This document shows, piece by piece, positions 57,468-64,000 of a DNA stretch of 64,000 nt; within the stretch, counting starts at the first letter, position 1, and every line of letters begins with the position of its first letter. The position numbers were made by a program, and so were the translations under genes. The DNA comes from Zhihengliuella flava (GTDB taxonomy: Bacteria; Actinomycetota; Actinomycetes; Actinomycetales; Micrococcaceae), in assembly GCF_015751895.1 (NCBI RefSeq), contig NZ_JADOTZ010000001.1, positions 62,001-126,000 of the forward strand, given 5' to 3'. The notes beneath the pieces were generated by a model that saw only the letters and a list, made by a program, of their open reading frames with translations, did no database searches and was not told the origin of the DNA.

Positions 57468-57941
57468 ATGGCGGTTGACGTCAACAACGAGTCCTCGATG
57501 GAGGCGGACCTCGATTCGCTCTCCGGCCTCGGAAAGCACATCCTGGAGCGGCTGCACGTGCATCCGCAGGCCGAGGTGTCCATCATCCTGCTTGATGAGG
57601 ACGCCATGGAACGCCTTCACATCGAGTGGATGGATCTCGAAGGTCCGACGGACGTGATGTCCTTCCCCATGGATGAGCTGACGCCTGGCCGGCCCGGCGC
57701 CCTCACGCCTGCTGGCACCCTTGGAGACATCGTCATTTGTCCGCAGGTCGCGGCTGAACAGGCGCAGCGCGGCGGCCACACGACGGCCGATGAGATGCTC
57801 CTGCTCGCCACTCATGGCCTGCTGCACCTGCTGGGCTTCGACCACGCCGAACCGGCCGAACGTGAGGAGATGTTCGGACTGCAGCGCGATCTCTTGACCG
57901 AGTTTTTGGGACGTCCCGCGCCGCGGGAGACGATCGAATGA
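57468..57941 (+). CDS. ybeY: Endoribonuclease YbeY
   Basis: Metal-dependent RNase for 16S rRNA 3'-end maturation and ribosome quality control, 157 residues. The zinc site HGLLHLLGFDH (H3xH5xH) is near 116-126, and PTDVMSFPMDE is conserved. It starts 2 nt after the phoH stop and overlaps the next gene by four bases. Confidence 0.97.
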   Translation: MAVDVNNESSMEADLDSLSGLGKHILERLHVHPQAEVSIILLDEDAMERLHIEWMDLEGPTDVMSFPMDELTPGRPGALTPAGTLGDIVICPQVAAEQAQRGGHTTADEMLLLATHGLLHLLGFDHAEPAEREEMFGLQRDLLTEFLGRPAPRETIE

Positions 57942-59272
57942 TCGTGCTGGTCTTGGCCGTCCTCGCGGCCCTGTGTATCGTCTGCGCCGCACTGTTGACG
58001 GCCGCGGAGTCGGCCTTCTTTTTCCTTCCGCGGCAGGAAGCGGAACAGATGCTCGCGGGCAAATCGCGTCCGCGTCTCCGCGCGATTCTGGCCGATCCCG
58101 CCCCGCATACGCACGCGGTGCGATTTTGGCGTATCTGGTTTGAGATGGCGTCGGCGGTGGCGCTCGGCATCCTCTACCACGATGTCCTCGACCATTTGTT
58201 CTTCGCCGGCCTCCTCGCCACCGCATCCATGGCTGCGATTGGCTTCGTCCTCGTCGGCATTTCTCCTCGCCGGCTGGGTCAGGTCCACGCTGCTTCGGTG
58301 GTCGTGTTGGCTGCTCCGCTCGTCCGGTTCTTGCGGCTCATTCTTGGCCCCATTCCAACGTGGCTAGTCCGCCTCGGCTCACGCTTGAGTCCCGGCGACG
58401 CCGCGGACGAGGAAGCTTTTTTCACCGAGCAGCAATTTCGCGAGTTTGTGGACCGCGCGAACGAAGCGGACGTTTTGGAAGACGTTGAGGCGGATCTCAT
58501 CCACTCCGTCTTTGAACTGGGGGACACCCGGGTCCGTGCCGTGATGGTTCCACGGACCGACATGGTCACGGTCGAGGCCGGCACGGGACTGCGCGAGGCC
58601 ATGAGTTTGTTCTTGCGCTCCGGATACTCGCGCATTCCTGTCATTGAGGACAGTGCGGATAACGTCGTCGGTATCGTTTACCTGAAGGACCTTGCCGCGG
58701 CCCTACATGCGTCCGAGGGGGATCGACGGACGGTGGAAGCGCTCGCCCGCGACGTGCGCTACGTCCCCGATTCCAAGGGCGTGGCTGAGCTGCTCCAAGA
58801 GCTCCAGCATGAGTCCACGCACGTGGCCATTGTGATCGACGAATATGGTGGCACCGCCGGCTTGGTGACCTTGGAGGATCTCATCGAGGAAATCGTCGGC
58901 GAGATCGACGATGAGTACGACGCCGACCGCCTCGAACCCCAAGAGGTTGAGGCCGGTATTTTCCGCGTTGACGCCCGCATGTCCATCGACGACCTCGGAG
59001 AACTGTTTGGCTTGGACCTCGACGATGACGAAGTCGACACGGTGGGCGGGTTGCTGGCCAAGAGCTTGGGCCGGGTCCCCATTGTTGGTTCCGAGGTCTC
59101 GGTACGCGGGTTGAACTTGCATGCGGAGGATCTGGAGGGGCGGCGCAACCGGGTGCGGTATGTACTCGCTTGGGCGGCCTCGCCGGAGACGAACGAGCTC
59201 GGTGAAGAGCGCTCCCACGACGGCTCCCGCGGGCGCCGCAGCGCCGATGATATTTCGGAGGAGACGGTATGA
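57938..59272 (+). CDS. CNNM/CBS-domain membrane protein (HlyC/CorC family)
   Basis: This 444-residue protein has an N-terminal DUF21/CNNM membrane domain with about four helices. A CBS pair (about 200-320, VMVPRTDMVTVE, GYSRIPVIEDS, VAIVIDEYGGTAGLVTLEDL) and a C-terminal CorC_HlyC domain (about 335-415) follow. The family is linked to Mg/Co efflux and membrane integrity; the label hemolysin is historical. ATGA overlaps on both sides couple it to ybeY and era. Confidence 0.93.
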   Translation: MIVLVLAVLAALCIVCAALLTAAESAFFFLPRQEAEQMLAGKSRPRLRAILADPAPHTHAVRFWRIWFEMASAVALGILYHDVLDHLFFAGLLATASMAAIGFVLVGISPRRLGQVHAASVVVLAAPLVRFLRLILGPIPTWLVRLGSRLSPGDAADEEAFFTEQQFREFVDRANEADVLEDVEADLIHSVFELGDTRVRAVMVPRTDMVTVEAGTGLREAMSLFLRSGYSRIPVIEDSADNVVGIVYLKDLAAALHASEGDRRTVEALARDVRYVPDSKGVAELLQELQHESTHVAIVIDEYGGTAGLVTLEDLIEEIVGEIDDEYDADRLEPQEVEAGIFRVDARMSIDDLGELFGLDLDDDEVDTVGGLLAKSLGRVPIVGSEVSVRGLNLHAEDLEGRRNRVRYVLAWAASPETNELGEERSHDGSRGRRSADDISEETV

Positions 59273-60264
59273 CGAAGAAGCACGACGACGCGGCCCGGCC
59301 GGTCAGCGCGGGCGAAGCGACAGGACATTTCCTGACGGACCTGCCCGACGGCTATCGTGCGGGGTTTGCCTCCTTTGTGGGTCGCCCCAACGCGGGCAAG
59401 TCCACGCTGACGAACGCGCTCGTCGGCCGCAAGGTGGCCATCACCTCGAATAAACCCCAGACGACGCGGCACACCATTCGTGGCATCGTGCATCGGCCCG
59501 ACGCGCAGTTGGTGCTCGTCGACACGCCCGGCCTACACCGCCCACGGACACTCTTGGGTGAAAGGCTCAACGATCTTGTCGAGGAAACACTCGCGGAAGT
59601 TGATGTCATTGGGTTCTGCCTGCCCGCCAACGAAAAGGTCGGGCCCGGGGACCGTTTCATTGCGCAGCAGCTCTCCGGCCTGGGGCGCAAGCCCATCGTG
59701 GCTGTGGTGACCAAGGCTGATCTGGTTTCGCGTGACGCACTCGGCGCTCACCTGATAGCGGTGACTCGCCTCGGTGAGGATCTCGTCGACGGCGGATGGG
59801 CCGACGTCGTTCCCGTGTCTGCGACCGGTGACTATCAGGTGGACGCGGTCGCCGACGTGCTCGTCAGCCACTTGCCGGTGTCGCCGCCGCTCTATCCAGA
59901 GGGTGAGCTAACGGACGAACCAGAAATCAAAATGGTGGCGGAGCTGATCCGAGAGGCCGCCCTCGAAGGCGTGCGCGACGAATTGCCGCACTCGCTGGCC
60001 GTGGTCGTCGAGGAAATGCTCCCGCGCGAGGGCCGTAGTGAGGACCGTCCCCTCGTGGATATTCACGTCAACGTGTTCGTCGAACGCCCCAGCCAAAAGG
60101 CCATTGTCATCGGTCGTGGCGGCGCGCGCCTGCGCGAGGTCGGATCCCGCGCTCGCAAGAGTATCGAGGCGTTGCTGGGGACGAAGGTCTACCTCGACTT
60201 GCACGTCAAGGTGGCCAAGGAATGGCAACGTGACCCTAAGCAATTGGGGCGACTGGGATTCTGA
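59269..60264 (+). CDS. era: GTPase Era
   Basis: 16S rRNA-binding GTPase required for 30S maturation, 331 residues. G1 GRPNAGKST (38-46), G2 TTRH, G3 DTPG, G4 TKAD and a C-terminal KH domain (about 235-320, VIGRGGARLREVGSRARKSI). The start overlaps the preceding stop as ATGA. It completes the phoH-ybeY-CBS-era ribosome-biogenesis operon. Confidence 0.97.
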   Translation: MTKKHDDAARPVSAGEATGHFLTDLPDGYRAGFASFVGRPNAGKSTLTNALVGRKVAITSNKPQTTRHTIRGIVHRPDAQLVLVDTPGLHRPRTLLGERLNDLVEETLAEVDVIGFCLPANEKVGPGDRFIAQQLSGLGRKPIVAVVTKADLVSRDALGAHLIAVTRLGEDLVDGGWADVVPVSATGDYQVDAVADVLVSHLPVSPPLYPEGELTDEPEIKMVAELIREAALEGVRDELPHSLAVVVEEMLPREGRSEDRPLVDIHVNVFVERPSQKAIVIGRGGARLREVGSRARKSIEALLGTKVYLDLHVKVAKEWQRDPKQLGRLGF

Positions 60265-60329
60265 GCGGGAACCGCTCGGTTCGGTGCAATATTCTCGCGC
60301 CCGAATCAGCGTTCCTTCTCGCCCGGTGC

Positions 60330-60335
60330 TAGGGT
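60330..60335 (+). promoter_or_regulatory. -10 element of leuA (leaderless leader peptide)
   Basis: TAGGGT lies 6 nt before the ATG of the Leu-rich leader peptide at 60342. No ribosome-binding site is present. Confidence 0.55.
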
Positions 60336-60341
60336 GCCGAT

Positions 60342-62236
<1,895 letters not shown>

Positions 62237-62256
62237 TCCGGGCGAGGGCCGACGCA

Positions 62257-62295
62257 CGACGACGCCGCCGCACCATGGGGTGCGCGGCGTCGTCG
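62257..62295 (+). terminator. Hairpin terminator of leuA
   Basis: A 17-bp stem with one bulged C (62257-62274 with 62279-62295) and loop ATGG starts 20 nt after the leuA stop. GC-rich, no U-tract. Confidence 0.7.
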
Positions 62296-62338
62296 GCTAC
62301 GGCCGTCTGGCCACACTCGGCGCGCGACGGCGATGGGC

Positions 62339-62344
62339 CATAAT
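62339..62344 (+). promoter_or_regulatory. -10 element for a leaderless recO transcript
   Basis: CATAAT lies 6 nt before ATG 62351. GGAG directly before the ATG is too close to serve as a ribosome-binding site. Confidence 0.4.
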
Positions 62345-62350
62345 GGAGCA

Positions 62351-63097
62351 ATGCCTCGCTCCACGTTCGCCTCAACGTCGTATCGCACCCCCGCGATCGT
62401 GTTGCGCACGTACAAGCTGGGGGAGGCCGACCGGATCATCGTCTTCCTGACTCCGAGCCATGGACAGGTGAGGGCCGTGGCCAAGGGCGTGCGGCGGACC
62501 AGTTCAAAACTCGGTGCCACGCTGGAGCCCTTTATGCTGGTTGACGCCCAGATTTCCACCGGACGCAGCCTGCACATCGTCACCCAAGCCCAACTGCGCA
62601 CCCCCTACGGCCAGGCGCTCGTGGCCGACTACCGGGCCTACACGTGCGCTCACGCCATGGTGGAGGTGGCCGAACACCTCACGGAAGATGAGGATACGGC
62701 CGCCCAGTACCGGCTCCTGCACGGCGCCCTTGCCGCACTCGCGCGTGGCACCAAAGATCCCTCCTTGGTGCTGGATTCCTACCTCTTAAGGGCCCTTGCG
62801 GCGGCGGGATGGCCTCCGAGCTTCGCGGCATGCGTTCGCTGCGGCGCCCCTGGCCCGCATCGGGCCGTCAACGTGCCCCTTGGAGGCTCTGTGTGCCCCG
62901 AGTGCCGTCCCGCGGGGTCGGCCTCCCCGGCGCCGGCCACCGTGGACCTGCTGGACGCGCTCCTCAGGGGTGACTGGTCCCGGGCCGAGGCCGCAGAGCC
63001 ACAGGCCCGCGCACAGGCGGCCGCTTTCGTCGGAAACTACCTCCAGTGGCACCTCGAACGAGCGGTGAAGTCACTCAAGCACGTGGAAAGAGCATGA
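62351..63097 (+). CDS. recO: DNA repair protein RecO
   Basis: RecFOR pathway mediator that loads RecA on SSB-coated DNA, 248 residues. The N-terminal OB-fold ([20 protein letters not shown]) is followed by a helical domain and a zinc finger CVRCGAPG with CPEC (near 160-190). ATG 62351 is the normal start; GTG or ATG codons to 62333 are in frame. It overlaps uppS by four bases. Confidence 0.95.
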   Translation: MPRSTFASTSYRTPAIVLRTYKLGEADRIIVFLTPSHGQVRAVAKGVRRTSSKLGATLEPFMLVDAQISTGRSLHIVTQAQLRTPYGQALVADYRAYTCAHAMVEVAEHLTEDEDTAAQYRLLHGALAALARGTKDPSLVLDSYLLRALAAAGWPPSFAACVRCGAPGPHRAVNVPLGGSVCPECRPAGSASPAPATVDLLDALLRGDWSRAEAAEPQARAQAAAFVGNYLQWHLERAVKSLKHVERA

Positions 63098-63906
63098 TGC
63101 AGATTCAGCGAAGCGCCGGCCGCCAGCCGGCTGTCCAGCGACCAGCCCCGCACCCCAGCGGGGCCGTACCGCCGCAGATTCCGAGGGACCTGATTCCGCG
63201 GCATGTGGCCATCGTGATGGATGGCAATGGGCGTTGGGCCAACCAGCAAGGCTTGCCACGGACTGAAGGGCACCGGGCCGGTGAGGCGGCGCTTCTCGAC
63301 GTGGTGGCCGGGGCTATTGAGTTGGGGATTGAGTACGTGAGCGTTTACGCGTTCTCCACGGAAAATTGGCGACGGAGTCCGGATGAAGTGCGGTTTCTGA
63401 TGGGGTTTTCTCGAGACGTGCTGCGCCGCCGCCGCGACCAATTGAATGAGTGGGGCGTGCGCATCAAATGGTCCGGGCGGGAACCGCGGCTGTGGAAGAG
63501 CGTCATCAAGGAGCTCAAGAGCGCCGAACGGTTGACCAGCGGTAATGACACCTGCCAGCTCACCATGTGCGTGAACTACGGAGGGCGGGCGGAAATCGTT
63601 GACGCGGTGCGAGCGATCGCCGATGACGTCGCGGCCGGGCGCGTCTCACCCAAGGGTCTTAACGAGCGAAGCCTCGCGAAGCACCTCTACGCGCCCGAGC
63701 TACCCGATGTTGACCTGTTCCTGCGCAGCTCGGGAGAGCAACGCACGTCAAACTTCCTGCTCTGGCAGTCGGCCTACGCGGAGATGGTGTTTCTTGACGT
63801 CCTGTGGCCCGACGTCGATCGCCGCACGCTGTGGGAAGCCGTCGAGATCTACGCACGCCGCGATCGACGCTACGGTGGGGCCATCGACCAGCCGCAGCAG
63901 TCCTGA
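63094..63906 (+). CDS. uppS: Isoprenyl transferase (cis-prenyltransferase UppS)
   Basis: Makes long-chain polyprenyl diphosphate carrier for cell-wall synthesis. The 270-residue protein has the signature [19 protein letters not shown] (Asp near 42), [14 protein letters not shown] and [19 protein letters not shown] polar N-terminal extension of about 35 residues is usual in actinobacteria. The first ATG of ATGATG overlaps the recO stop. Confidence 0.96.
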   Translation: MMQIQRSAGRQPAVQRPAPHPSGAVPPQIPRDLIPRHVAIVMDGNGRWANQQGLPRTEGHRAGEAALLDVVAGAIELGIEYVSVYAFSTENWRRSPDEVRFLMGFSRDVLRRRRDQLNEWGVRIKWSGREPRLWKSVIKELKSAERLTSGNDTCQLTMCVNYGGRAEIVDAVRAIADDVAAGRVSPKGLNERSLAKHLYAPELPDVDLFLRSSGEQRTSNFLLWQSAYAEMVFLDVLWPDVDRRTLWEAVEIYARRDRRYGGAIDQPQQS

Positions 63907-63913
63907 CGGCGGT

Positions 63914-64000
63914 TCATTCGGGCGCGGAGAGCCCACTGGCGTAGCCGGTGGCCCAGCTGCGAATGGCCGTAAACGCTTGCCGCCGCGGCTCAGGTTTGGA
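63914..64000 (-). CDS. C-terminal end of a gene cut by the window edge
   Basis: On the minus strand an open frame enters at the edge and stops at TGA (63914-63916), giving 28 residues that end GYASGLSAPE. Codon third positions are mostly G or C, as in the neighbours. It is convergent with uppS, 7 nt away. The product cannot be identified from this fragment. Confidence 0.4.
   Translation of the reverse strand, partial: SKPEPRRQAFTAIRSWATGYASGLSAPE

Overview
This window is almost entirely core chromosome of a high-GC actinobacterium. Gene content and order point to the Micrococcaceae (Arthrobacter-like): vitamin K epoxide reductase family protein, rne, rplU-rpmA-obgE-proBA-nadD-rsfS, the pyr operon running into mihF-gmk-rpoZ-coaBC-metK-priA, leuS-degV-comEA-comEC-holA-rpsT-lepA-hemW, hrcA-dnaJ-rsmE, and phoH-ybeY-CBS protein-era-leuA-recO-uppS. 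Actinobacterial markers include mIHF, a PriA without a P-loop, DUF3097, a PyrR-controlled pyr operon and many starts that look leaderless. The genus cannot be fixed from the sequence alone.

Layout: 1-4.0 kb holds a membrane thiol oxidoreductase diverging from a long RNase E/G. 4.1-11.8 kb holds ribosomal proteins L21 and L27, the Obg GTPase, proline synthesis, NAD synthesis and ribosome silencing factor. 11.8-16.9 kb holds tRNA-Ala(GGC), an SRAP abasic-site protein, and a LexA-box-controlled pair of a small DUF6504-like protein and error-prone DnaE2. 16.9-25.8 kb is the pyrimidine operon, with a PyrR-type RNA site in front and a membrane PH-like gene inside. 25.9-31.8 kb carries housekeeping genes. 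31.8-37.9 kb is a glycerol cluster: a SorC-type regulator and an alpha/beta hydrolase on the minus strand, divergent from glpD-glpF-glpK, with a perfect palindrome between them. 38.0-46.2 kb holds leuS, a DegV protein, DNA-uptake genes and the DNA polymerase III delta subunit. 46.2-54 kb holds rpsT, an orphan PemK-like toxin, lepA, hemW, two DUF genes and the CIRCE-controlled hrcA-dnaJ. 54.3-64 kb holds rsmE, a GerMN lipoprotein, the phoH-ybeY-CBS-era operon, leuA, recO and uppS. A gene cut by the right edge runs on the minus strand.

I find no prophage, insertion sequence, CRISPR array or defence island. The most interesting signals are regulatory. They are a complete classical attenuator before leuS (an 8-residue Leu-rich leader peptide, an antiterminator and a terminator that share one arm), a second leaderless Leu-rich leader peptide before leuA, an SOS box over the dnaE2 promoter, a candidate operator between the glycerol regulator and glpD, and a recurrent TANNNT-6/7 nt-start arrangement at eight loci. 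Start codons were moved from the longest possible reading frame wherever a ribosome-binding site, a stop-start overlap or family length argued for it.
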